A stretch of DNA of 64,000 nt from Flavobacterium anhuiense (GTDB lineage Bacteria > Bacteroidota > Bacteroidia > Flavobacteriales > Flavobacteriaceae). The notes under the pieces were generated by a model, which was given only the letters and a program-made list of their open reading frames with translations, was not told where the DNA came from and made no database searches. Below are positions 32,742 through 41,400 of this stretch, one piece after another; the first letter of the stretch is position 1; each line of letters opens with the position of its first letter. The stretch lies in assembly GCF_900101855.1 (NCBI RefSeq), contig NZ_FMVC01000004.1:434001-498000 (forward strand). Direction: 5' to 3'. The position numbers and the translations under genes were made by a program.

Positions 32742-32749
32742 TAATTTTG
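32742..32749 (+). promoter_or_regulatory. -7 box TAATTTTG for the GAF-domain gene
   Basis: It matches TAnnTTTG, 18 bp before the ATG at 32768. Confidence 0.5.
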
Positions 32750-32767
32750 CATTAAAAAATAACTCAG

Positions 32768-35137
32768 ATGGATATTCAATTTTTTAAAGAAAGTCCTTTT
32801 ACCACTATAATTTCATTTCATAAGCTTATTGAATCTTTTGAAGAAATTGCTCGGTCAGATGTTGATTACAGATCAAACTATGCCAAAGCAATTTTAGAAC
32901 AAATTGAATTAATTCCGGAACTTAGGACTGGAATCCAGGATTATTCGGTTATCAAAAACAATGAAGCTTTAATTAAGAATATCTTAGCCGATTTATTTCC
33001 AACTGCATTGACGCACAATGAAATAAAAGCGGTTACGATTCCATTCCAGAACATCTCATTTAATTATACGGAGCGTTTTAAGAAAATCTTGAAAAATGCC
33101 GGAGATGAATTTTATATGGAAATTCGTGATTTTAGCGAACATCAATTCTATATTAATAACTGCTGTTTAATTCTAAGCAATTATTACAAACAGCACGTTG
33201 ATTTCAATCAGCCCTTTTTCTATGACATTCCGAACGAAAATGGAATTGAAAAACATTATCGTATTTTATACAATGCTGATTTCATGGAAATTACACCGAC
33301 TGAAAACGCTGTTCCGCTAACTCAAGAAGATATCGATCAATTATTAGACAACTATAACGACATCAATTTATGGAAATCTAAATTTCCAAAAGGAAGTTGG
33401 ATTTTAAGAGGTTTTGGAATTGTTTCATTATTTGATGCTACCACAGAAAGTGCTATTTCTATTCTAAAAAGCAATTTATTGAAACCTGGCCCTAAAACAG
33501 TTACGACTGACGAGGAAGTTTCTAATATTTTTCAATCCATTTTTAATCTTCCAAATTTGAAAGTCGGATTTATTATTTATAATTCCGAGGAAGAGAAATT
33601 TATCAGACCGGCAAAATACGAAAATCAGATGAAAAGCTTTCTTCTTTCTGACGATCAGGAAGTGGATTGCAAAAATGCTTTTTTTGGATGTTCTTTCGAA
33701 AATCTATTAGACAATCAAGAGCCTTTTGTAATTTCTAACGTCAGCAAGTTTACCAAAGAATCTACAAACAAAAGACTCGGCGAACATTTACTGTCACAAG
33801 GCATTCAAAGCTGTATTTTTGCTCCTGTCATTAAAAGTGGACATTTATTGGGCGTTGTGGAACTGGTTTCAGAAAATCCAAGAGATCTGAACAGTGTAAA
33901 TGCTACAAAACTCGATTTGGTTCTGCCGTATTTAACTGATACGATTGATCGCTATAATACCGATATGCAACATCAGATTGAAGCGATTATTCAGCGCGAA
34001 TATACTACCATTCACCCGAGCGTATACTGGAAGTTTAAGAGAGAATCGCAAAATTACTTTCAGAATATGAATCATACTAAAGATTATATTTTTAAAGAAA
34101 TTGTTTTTAAGAATGTATATCCGCTGTATGGTCAAATAGATATAAAAGGTTCGTCTGAACACCGAAACGAAACGGTTAAAATTGATTTAAAAAGTCAACT
34201 TACAGCTCTGTTAGAGATTTTTGATAATCAAGACTCTAATTCAAATCTTGTTCTGTTGGAACAAAGAAAATTTGAATTGGAATCGCTTAGAAGCGAATTG
34301 GATTTTCCTTTAAAAGCAGACACCGAACAGCATGTACAGCGTTATATTGAAGAAGAAATTCATCCGATATTAAAAAACACTAAAAGCAATCCAAAAAGTA
34401 AAAAGCTTGAAGAATTGTATTTTGAAAAACTGGATGAAAAAACCGGCATGTTTTATCAGGAAAGAAAGAAGTTTGACAATGCCATGTCGATTATCAATAA
34501 AAGATTAGCAACGGTTTTAGACAGAAAACAAGTTGAAGCCCAGCAGATTTATCCGCATTATTATGAACGTTTTAAAACAGATGGTGTTGAGCACAATTTA
34601 TATATTGGAGCTTCAATTTCGCCAACAAAACCATTCGATATTATGTATCTGCATAATCTTCGTTTATGGCAATTGCAGACTTTATGCGAAATGGAACTGG
34701 AACACCATGATCTTAAAGAATCTTTACCATATGAATTGGATGTCACGTCACTGATTCTGGTTTTTAGTTCTGCGCTTTCTATACGTTTCAGAATGGATGA
34801 AAAACGTTTTGATGTAGATGGAACTTACAATGCAAGATATGAAGTGGTTAAAAAACGAATTGACAAATCTCATATTAAAGGCACAAACGAAAGAATTACT
34901 GAAAAAGAGAAAATTACAATTGTTTACTCTCAAAATAGTGAAGAAGCAGAATATTTAAAATACATTAAATACTTGCAACACAAAAAAATTCTGGAGCCTT
35001 CTATTGAACAATTTGAAGTTGAAGATCTTCAAGGAGTTTCTGGTTTGAGAGCGATTCGCGTGAAAGTAATCAACAATAATTCGAATCCAGGAATTAAAAA
35101 AATAACCTATCAGGATTTATTAGATGAGCTCAACTAA
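32768..35137 (+). CDS. Large GAF-domain protein
   Basis: The 789-residue cytoplasmic protein contains one GAF domain at about residues 245-395 (KVGFIIYNSEEEKFIRPA, then SCIFAPVIKSGHLLGVVELVSE), a fold that binds small ligands such as cyclic nucleotides. The N-terminal 200 residues and C-terminal 390 residues are helical and show no motif I can name; ERKFELESLRSELDFPLKA near 500 looks coiled. There is no kinase, cyclase or DNA-binding domain, so it is not a normal sensor kinase. It is convergent with the HD/Pycsar-effector gene, which is notable because GAF domains can sense cyclic nucleotides, but no link is shown. Confidence 0.85.
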   Translation: MDIQFFKESPFTTIISFHKLIESFEEIARSDVDYRSNYAKAILEQIELIPELRTGIQDYSVIKNNEALIKNILADLFPTALTHNEIKAVTIPFQNISFNYTERFKKILKNAGDEFYMEIRDFSEHQFYINNCCLILSNYYKQHVDFNQPFFYDIPNENGIEKHYRILYNADFMEITPTENAVPLTQEDIDQLLDNYNDINLWKSKFPKGSWILRGFGIVSLFDATTESAISILKSNLLKPGPKTVTTDEEVSNIFQSIFNLPNLKVGFIIYNSEEEKFIRPAKYENQMKSFLLSDDQEVDCKNAFFGCSFENLLDNQEPFVISNVSKFTKESTNKRLGEHLLSQGIQSCIFAPVIKSGHLLGVVELVSENPRDLNSVNATKLDLVLPYLTDTIDRYNTDMQHQIEAIIQREYTTIHPSVYWKFKRESQNYFQNMNHTKDYIFKEIVFKNVYPLYGQIDIKGSSEHRNETVKIDLKSQLTALLEIFDNQDSNSNLVLLEQRKFELESLRSELDFPLKADTEQHVQRYIEEEIHPILKNTKSNPKSKKLEELYFEKLDEKTGMFYQERKKFDNAMSIINKRLATVLDRKQVEAQQIYPHYYERFKTDGVEHNLYIGASISPTKPFDIMYLHNLRLWQLQTLCEMELEHHDLKESLPYELDVTSLILVFSSALSIRFRMDEKRFDVDGTYNARYEVVKKRIDKSHIKGTNERITEKEKITIVYSQNSEEAEYLKYIKYLQHKKILEPSIEQFEVEDLQGVSGLRAIRVKVINNNSNPGIKKITYQDLLDELN

Positions 35138-35148
35138 ATAGTTGAGCT
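35127..35148 (+). terminator. Terminator overlapping the GAF gene stop codon
   Basis: AGCTCAACTA and its exact complement TAGTTGAGCT flank a 2-nt loop, followed by a T run. The TAA stop (35135-35137) lies in the left arm and loop. Confidence 0.85.
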
Positions 35149-35159
35149 TTTTTTGTTTT

Positions 35160-35353
35160 TAAAAACATAGATTTTGAAAACCGATAAAAGGCATTTCATT
35201 TTTTTGAAAAAAACATAGTCGCACCTAATATTGAAAAAAGCTTTGTCAAAGTCTAAACTTTGACAAAGCTTTCTGAATTTTGAGCTATGTGTGAGAAACA
35301 AGTTTCTTTCTCTATTCTTTTTTACACAAAAAGATCTATGTTTCTATGTGTTT
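35160..35353. repeat. ACATAG/CTATGT arms enclosing a TGACAAAG palindrome
   Basis: AAACATAG pieces at about 35160 and 35212 face ATCTATGTTTCTATGTGTTT at 35334-35353. Between them AAAGCTTTGTCAAAGT (35237-35252) and its exact complement (35257-35272) form a 16-bp stem with a 4-nt loop. No gene is seen in the gap. Confidence 0.75.
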
Positions 35354-35364
35354 AAAATTTTAAT

Positions 35365-36552
35365 TTAAATAGACTTAAAAGCAATCACAAACGCAATTAC
35401 CGTTATGATAATTCCAAACATAAAAAAATTGTAGGCAATTCGGAGTAAATTATATTTTCGCTGTAAAACCAATCCCAAATAATACAAATCTTTAATCATG
35501 GTTGAGTATAAATAATCACGGTCTTTCATCATTTCGTTCATTGCCCAATCATAATCTTCGAGCGGCATTTTGTAGAAATTTCCAAAAAACATCAAATTCA
35601 CTTTTTTAGCTTCTACATCATCTCGAGTAAAAAATCCAGATGTTACTTTCGGGCGTGTAGAAAGAATCGCAAAAATAATTGTAATTACACTCGACATCAG
35701 CATAATAAACGTTGGCACGACCAAATGCGCATTTTTCGGACTATCCAATTTTGGAATAATAGAAGACAAAGCTATCGAAATAATAATGGCATTTACAGAC
35801 AATAAAATATTGGCTTTGCTATCTGCAATACCGCTTAAACGCGTATGATTTCCAAGAGTGACACGAAATAAAGTATCAATCCCACGATCTGGTTTATCGG
35901 CTTTTTCAGCTTTCTCTCTTTTTTTATTTTCTTCTTCGAGTGCTGCGGCGGCTTTCAATTCCTGTTTATTGATTTTTTTCTGAATTAATAAAAGATTTTT
36001 TTCTTTCAGAGGCTGCCATTTTCTCAAGGCGTAATCTGTGTAGAATCTGTGTTTATTCAATAAAAAATTCAGGTTTTCTCTTGTCCATTCCTCATTAGAA
36101 AAACTCACTATACCTGCATTTTTTAATTCCAAACGCAGTAATTCGCAAGTTGTCGCATATTCAGCTCCCATTAAATGGGCATAATCTGCATCTCTGATAA
36201 TCTTTTCTAAGTGTGTTCTAGGCTCATATTCTTTAACCGTAGCTAGAATCAAACTCGAAACAAGCGCGATAAATTCTTCCGATTTTCCTTTTTCTCGTAA
36301 AAACTCAGCAGCAATTTTTGTACTTGTTTTTTCATGATTTTCATACCCTTCAATATATCCCGTATCATGAAACCATGCAGCAACCAAAAGTGCTTCCTTA
36401 TCCTCACCGCTTACATCTTCTTTTTTGCAAAGTTCTTTGACTGCAGTAACAACTGTAAAAGTATGATTAAAATTATGGTAAGAATATAAATTAGAAAGTT
36501 TATCTTTGAGTAAATTACTCACGAAATCTTCGGATTGTTCTATTAGATTCAT
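35365..36552 (-). CDS. HD-domain phosphohydrolase fused to a Pycsar-type transmembrane effector domain (DUF5706-like)
   Basis: The 395-residue protein has two parts. Residues about 25-150 are an HD domain: YHNFNHT with His26 and His30, HD at 62-63 (AAWFHDTGY), His73 and Asp121/Asp123 in RDADYAHL, so the metal site looks complete. Then a charged Lys/Glu/Ala linker (190-222) leads to residues 228-395 with RLSGIADSKANILLSVNAIII, two membrane helices near 248-266 and 278-298, and a last helix at 372-393; this is the DUF5706 domain used as effector (PycTM) in Pycsar antiphage systems. No adjacent cyclase gene is visible. The start lies 26 bp from the divergent phosphoesterase gene. Confidence 0.88.
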   Translation of the reverse strand: MNLIEQSEDFVSNLLKDKLSNLYSYHNFNHTFTVVTAVKELCKKEDVSGEDKEALLVAAWFHDTGYIEGYENHEKTSTKIAAEFLREKGKSEEFIALVSSLILATVKEYEPRTHLEKIIRDADYAHLMGAEYATTCELLRLELKNAGIVSFSNEEWTRENLNFLLNKHRFYTDYALRKWQPLKEKNLLLIQKKINKQELKAAAALEEENKKREKAEKADKPDRGIDTLFRVTLGNHTRLSGIADSKANILLSVNAIIISIALSSIIPKLDSPKNAHLVVPTFIMLMSSVITIIFAILSTRPKVTSGFFTRDDVEAKKVNLMFFGNFYKMPLEDYDWAMNEMMKDRDYLYSTMIKDLYYLGLVLQRKYNLLRIAYNFFMFGIIITVIAFVIAFKSI

Positions 36553-36578
36553 AAAGAATATTTTTATACCACTAAATT

Positions 36579-39500
36579 ATGAAATTGTTTTTGGATAATC
36601 ATTTTATTGCTAAGATTAAAAACTATTCATTAGCAATTATTGCCCTATTCATTGTTTACGCCTGCGCCACTCGCAAACCGCAATACGGAAAAAATGTTAG
36701 TGCCAACGAAACAGAAAACGCAACAGACACCATAAAAATTGCACATACTTTTTTCCTTGTTGGAGATGCTGGAAATGCCGACGAAGAACAGGCGCAGCAA
36801 ACGCTTGAACTTCTGCATAAAAAACTTAAGAAAGCAAGTAAGAAGTCAACGCTTCTTTTCTTAGGCGACAACATTTATCCGAAAGGATTTCCGGGCGATA
36901 AGCATCCTGAGGATAAGGCTTTAGCAGAAACTAAATTAACTAACCAATTAAAATTAACTGAAGGTTTTAAAGGAAAAACAATCGTAATTCCTGGAAATCA
37001 TGATTGGTACAGCGGTATCAAAGGGCTAGAACGTCAAGCTGATTTTGTTACGAAATATTTAAATGATAAAAAAGGTTTTCTTCCAAGGAAATCCTGCCCT
37101 ATTGAAAACGTAAAAATAGATAGCACGACTACTTTGATAGCTGTTGATAGTGAATGGTTTCTTGAAGACTGGAACGATCATCCAACAATCAATGATAATT
37201 GCGAAATTAAAACCAGAGAAGCTTTTTTTGAAGAACTCGAAGGCCTTTTAAACAAAAATCAAGAGAAAACCGTTGTTTTGGCTATTCATCATCCCTTACT
37301 AAGCAACGGAACACACGGCGGGCAATTTTCATTAGAAAAACAATTATTTCCTTTAGAGCAAAAAATTCCGCTTCCGATAATTGGTTCGTTTATCAATTTA
37401 TTACGAAAAACTTCTGGTGTAAATCCGCAAGATATCCAGAACAAACAATATACGATTTATACTAAAAGAATTAAAACCCTTTTGCAAAAGCAGAAAAATG
37501 TGATTGTAGTTTCTGGTCACGATCATAATCTGCAATATATCAGTAAAGAAAATATCCAGCAGATTATCAGCGGAGCAGGCTCAAAATCGGAAGCCGCACG
37601 AGCGATCAATCCTTATGATTTTTCATATGGCGGAAATGGTTATGCAACATTAACTATGTTTAAAAGCGGAGACGCAAAAGTTTCTTTTTATGGAAATGAA
37701 AATGGCAAAGAAAAGTTGCTTTTTGAGCGAGAGATTATAAAAGCCAAAGAAATTAACTGGGCTTCTGATATTCCCAACAAATTTCCTGAAACTGTGACCA
37801 CTTCGATTTATTCTCCAAAAATGACTCAAAAAAGTGCATTTCACAGATTTTTATTCGGCCAGCATTATAGAAAATATTACAGTCTACCGATTGAAGCGAG
37901 AATTGCTACAATTGACACTTTAAAAGGAGGCCTAAAACCCATTCGCGAAGGCGGGGGACATCAATCCGTTTCATTAAGAATGTCTGATCCTCAAGGGCGT
38001 GAATATATCATGCGTGCTATGAAAAAAAGTGCGACTGTATTCTTGCAATCAGTGGCTTTTAAAGATCAATATGTGGTAAATGAATTTGAAAAAACATACG
38101 CCGAAGATTTTTTGTTTGATTTTTACACTACTTCTCACCCTTATTCTTCTTTCGCTATTGGAAGCATGTCTGATCAAATTGGATTGAGGCATACGAATCC
38201 AATCCTGTACTATATTCCGAAGCAAAATGGTCTAGGCGAGTTTAATGCGAGTTTTGGAGACCAATTATATATGGTTGAAGAAAGACCTGCTGACAATCAT
38301 CTTGATGGCAAAAATTTTGGAAAACCAAGTAACATCATCGGAACTGATGATATGATGCTGAACCTTCATAAAGATGAAAAATATACTGTTGATGAAAAAG
38401 AATATATCAAAGCGCGTTTGTTTGATATTCTTTTAGGCGATTGGGACAGGCATAGCGATCAATGGCGTTGGGCTGAATATAAAGAAGATGGTAAAGTGAT
38501 ATACAGACCAATTCCAAGAGATCGTGATCAAGCATTTGTAAAATACGATGGCGCCTTACTTTCACTTATAATGAATATGCCTCCTCTTCGTCATATGCGA
38601 ACTTTTAAAGGTGATAGAATCAATGTAAAATGGCTTGGAAGAGAACCATATCCTATGGATTTGGCATTTCTAAAAACTGCTGGAGAAAAAGAATGGGTTG
38701 AACAAGCCAAATACATTCAGGAAAACTTAACAGATGCAGATATCGATGTGGCTTTCAAAAACATGCCAAAAGAAGTTCAAGACGAAACGGTTGATGAAAT
38801 CAAAGCAAAACTAAAAAGCAGAAAAAAAGATCTTCAGAAATATGCTCGCGAGTATTCTGAAGTGTTAGATAAAACCGTTATGATTGCGGGAACAGATAAA
38901 AAAGACAAGTTTGTTTTAAATCATAATGTAAAGAAAGGTATTGAAATTCAGGTTTTCAGAATTAAAAAAGAAGGAGATGAATTGCTTTACACCAAAAACG
39001 TAACTGATGCTAAGACCAAAAATCTTTGGATTTACGGACTAGACGATAATGATGTTTTTGAAGTAAAAGGAACCGAAAAATCTAGCATTAAAATTCGTCT
39101 GATTGGTGGTCAGAACAACGATACTTATAATATTGAAAACGGAAGAAAGGTTATTGTTTACGATTTCAAATCTAAAGAAAACACATACAATCTTGATTCT
39201 AAAACGCAAACTCAGCTTACAGACGATTACGAAGTTAATGCTTACAATTACGAAAGGCCAAAATATAATGTAGTATCTGGTCTTCCAAACATTGGCTATA
39301 ATCCAGATGATGGTGTAAAAGTAGGAGTTAATGTCAATTATACGGTTAACAATTTTAAACAAAATCCGTACACGCAAAGACATATTTTTAATGCCTTCTA
39401 CTATTTTGCAACTGGCGGTTTAGAGTTTAATTATGCCGCACACTTCCCTGGTTTATTGGGAAAATGGGTTATTGATGTAGAATCATTGTATACAACTCCA

Positions 39501-40310
39501 AATTTTGCCATGAACTATTTCGGTTATGGAAATGAATCGCAATACGACGATGATTTAGGAATGGATTACAATCGTGTGCGCATTAGAAAATTTAATGCTT
39601 CGGGCGCTATTCGTCATGTTGGAAGATATGGAAGCGAATTTAGCATTCAACCCATTTTCCAAAGAATGACGGTTGAAGATACAGAAAATAGATACATCAA
39701 CATTCCGGGTATTGTAAATCCAAATGTATTTGACAGTCAGAATTACGGAAGTTTAAAAGTAAAATATCTCTTTAAAAATTCAGATTTTGCCGCGAAACCT
39801 ACATTAGGAATGTATTTTATGATCGCAGGAACATGGACGACAAATCTTGACGACACAAAAAAGAATTTCCCTACGCTTGAAAGCGTTTTAGGATTTACCC
39901 ATAAAATTGATCACAACGGAAAATTGATATTAGCTACTTATCTTAAAGGAAAGGCCATTTTCAACAATAATTACGAATTCTATCAAGGTGCTTCTCTGGG
40001 AGGCGATACTGATTTACGAGGTTTTAGAAATGAGCGTTTCTTAGGAAATTCTTACTTCTCCCAAAGCTCTGATTTACGTTTGAGCATAGGAAAAATCCGC
40101 AAAACGATTGTGCCTTTTACGTACGGAATTTTAGGAGGTTTCGACTATGGAAGAGTTTGGCTTGATGGCGAAAATTCTAAAAAGTGGCACCAAGATTACG
40201 GCGGCGGACTTTGGCTGAATGCGATAAATGTTATTACAGCAAGAATCTCTTATTTCAAATCTCCAGACGAAATTGGAAGATTGATTTTTGGGGCAGCATA
40301 TAGTTTTTAA
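36579..40310 (+). CDS. Metallophosphoesterase - kinase-like - Omp85-like barrel fusion lipoprotein
   Basis: The 1243-residue protein starts with a lipoprotein-type signal (YSLAIIALFIVYAC). Residues about 50-380 are a calcineurin-like phosphoesterase of the purple-acid-phosphatase type: GDAGN at 62-66, LGDN at 96-98, GNHDW at 139, HH in LAIHHPLL and GHDH at 313-316. A middle region (about 420-770) has YIMRAMKKS, GDWDRHSDQW at 620-629 and PRDRDQAF at 646-653, resembling the catalytic and metal loops of HipA/Fam20-like kinases. The last 350 residues look like a BamA/surface-antigen barrel with LRGFRNERF and a terminal Phe. It is probably outer-membrane bound. Its substrate is unknown. Confidence 0.85.
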   Translation: MKLFLDNHFIAKIKNYSLAIIALFIVYACATRKPQYGKNVSANETENATDTIKIAHTFFLVGDAGNADEEQAQQTLELLHKKLKKASKKSTLLFLGDNIYPKGFPGDKHPEDKALAETKLTNQLKLTEGFKGKTIVIPGNHDWYSGIKGLERQADFVTKYLNDKKGFLPRKSCPIENVKIDSTTTLIAVDSEWFLEDWNDHPTINDNCEIKTREAFFEELEGLLNKNQEKTVVLAIHHPLLSNGTHGGQFSLEKQLFPLEQKIPLPIIGSFINLLRKTSGVNPQDIQNKQYTIYTKRIKTLLQKQKNVIVVSGHDHNLQYISKENIQQIISGAGSKSEAARAINPYDFSYGGNGYATLTMFKSGDAKVSFYGNENGKEKLLFEREIIKAKEINWASDIPNKFPETVTTSIYSPKMTQKSAFHRFLFGQHYRKYYSLPIEARIATIDTLKGGLKPIREGGGHQSVSLRMSDPQGREYIMRAMKKSATVFLQSVAFKDQYVVNEFEKTYAEDFLFDFYTTSHPYSSFAIGSMSDQIGLRHTNPILYYIPKQNGLGEFNASFGDQLYMVEERPADNHLDGKNFGKPSNIIGTDDMMLNLHKDEKYTVDEKEYIKARLFDILLGDWDRHSDQWRWAEYKEDGKVIYRPIPRDRDQAFVKYDGALLSLIMNMPPLRHMRTFKGDRINVKWLGREPYPMDLAFLKTAGEKEWVEQAKYIQENLTDADIDVAFKNMPKEVQDETVDEIKAKLKSRKKDLQKYAREYSEVLDKTVMIAGTDKKDKFVLNHNVKKGIEIQVFRIKKEGDELLYTKNVTDAKTKNLWIYGLDDNDVFEVKGTEKSSIKIRLIGGQNNDTYNIENGRKVIVYDFKSKENTYNLDSKTQTQLTDDYEVNAYNYERPKYNVVSGLPNIGYNPDDGVKVGVNVNYTVNNFKQNPYTQRHIFNAFYYFATGGLEFNYAAHFPGLLGKWVIDVESLYTTPNFAMNYFGYGNESQYDDDLGMDYNRVRIRKFNASGAIRHVGRYGSEFSIQPIFQRMTVEDTENRYINIPGIVNPNVFDSQNYGSLKVKYLFKNSDFAAKPTLGMYFMIAGTWTTNLDDTKKNFPTLESVLGFTHKIDHNGKLILATYLKGKAIFNNNYEFYQGASLGGDTDLRGFRNERFLGNSYFSQSSDLRLSIGKIRKTIVPFTYGILGGFDYGRVWLDGENSKKWHQDYGGGLWLNAINVITARISYFKSPDEIGRLIFGAAYSF

Positions 40311-40318
40311 AAAAAGAA

Positions 40319-40470
40319 GCTGAGATTCTGAGATGCTAAGGTTCTAAGTTTTTTTTAGCCCTGAGTTTAAAAAAATAGCCACGAATTCACGAATGATTTA
40401 GTTTAATTCGTGAATTCGTGGCTAACTTTTTTGCTTTAAAACTTAGTATCTTAGCAACTTAGAATCTTAG
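40319..40470. repeat. Nested palindromes: CTTAG octamer arms enclosing a CACGAATT element
   Basis: The outer arms 40319-40352 and 40438-40470 are arrays of 8-bp CTAAG/CTTAG units that pair imperfectly over about 33 bp. The inner arms 40376-40394 and 40406-40424 are exact 19-bp complements and nearly copy 3882-3928. The array fills the gap between two convergent genes. Confidence 0.85.
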
Positions 40471-41324
40471 AGTCTAAATTCATAAACCTCACCTCCTATT
40501 TTGTTTGTTTTTTCGTCAGCGATAAGCAAAGTGTTGTTGTCTTTAAAAACGATGGCTTCTTTTTGTGAGAAATGATTTAAGTTTAATTCTGTTTGAGTTC
40601 CTTTATGGAATAAATCTCCTTTAAAGTTTTTAAACAAAAGCACTTTATCATGACTTAATAAAGCTACTTTTTTTCCGTCTGGACTTATTGTCGCACTTGT
40701 CAGGACACAATGATTGTAATTGTTGCAAGTTTTAAATTCCCCCATTTTAACTGCTTTCTGAGTTCCTGCAGCATTTCTGATTTTGTATATAAAAGCTGTT
40801 CCGTCAAAACCTTTGCTTCTATTTTTGGTAAAAAGATAGAAATAGCCACCTTGCTCAAAGAAACCTTCAACATCGTAAAACATTTCTTTTTTCTTTGGCG
40901 GAAATTCCTTTTGCTCTGGGTATGAAAATGAAATTTTATATTCAGCTTTAGCTACATCATGATTCAATTCATTTTTTGGAAGCTTATAAATGCACAAATC
41001 TCTTCTTTCATTATCATTATTTCCAAAATCGCCAATGTAGATATTTCCCGTTTTATCTCTTGTAATATCTTCCCAATCTACATTTGTAGCGTTTGAAATC
41101 GTAATGGTTTTGGCTAATTCCCCTTTAGAATCGATAGCATAAATAGCATTTTTATTTCCGCTGTCTTCCAATGTATAAAGGGTTTTGGTTTCAGGAAAAT
41201 AAGCGATTCCAGAAACTTCTTTTAATTTTTTCGGAAGCGAATAAAGTTCTTTTAAATCAGAACCAGATTGTTTCTGGCAAGCTAATAAAACTATTGAACA
41301 GATAACCAAAAAAGATTTTTTCAT
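40467..41324 (-). CDS. Lipoprotein, predicted beta-propeller (SdiA-regulated-like)
   Basis: The product of about 285 residues begins MKKSFLVICSIVLLACQKQ, a clear lipoprotein signal with Cys after LLA. The mature part has short repeated beta motifs: LKEVSGIAYFPETKTLYTLEDSGN, VDWEDITRDKTGNIYIGDFGNN, DVEGFFEQGGYFYLFTKN and the late EAIVFKDNNTLLIADEK. This pattern fits SdiA-regulated-like and related beta-propeller lipoproteins. The start at 41324 is preferred to an in-frame ATG seven codons upstream because it directly begins the signal peptide. Function unknown. Confidence 0.8.
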   Translation of the reverse strand: MKKSFLVICSIVLLACQKQSGSDLKELYSLPKKLKEVSGIAYFPETKTLYTLEDSGNKNAIYAIDSKGELAKTITISNATNVDWEDITRDKTGNIYIGDFGNNDNERRDLCIYKLPKNELNHDVAKAEYKISFSYPEQKEFPPKKKEMFYDVEGFFEQGGYFYLFTKNRSKGFDGTAFIYKIRNAAGTQKAVKMGEFKTCNNYNHCVLTSATISPDGKKVALLSHDKVLLFKNFKGDLFHKGTQTELNLNHFSQKEAIVFKDNNTLLIADEKTNKIGGEVYEFRL

Positions 41325-41400
41325 AAAATTATTTTTTAAAACCATATAATTTAAAAAGATTGGCTTAATTGATCTTATATAATTTATATGATGAAATGAT

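Noticed and set aside
34561..36552. A Pycsar cyclase partner beside the HD-effector gene
   Set aside because: The neighbouring GAF protein has no nucleotide-cyclase catalytic motif, and the phosphoesterase fusion is not a cyclase; a complete Pycsar operon is not present in this window.
36579..40310. Protein split by frameshift into phosphoesterase and barrel genes
   Set aside because: The frame is uninterrupted for 1243 codons and all three parts are well formed, so it is one fusion protein.
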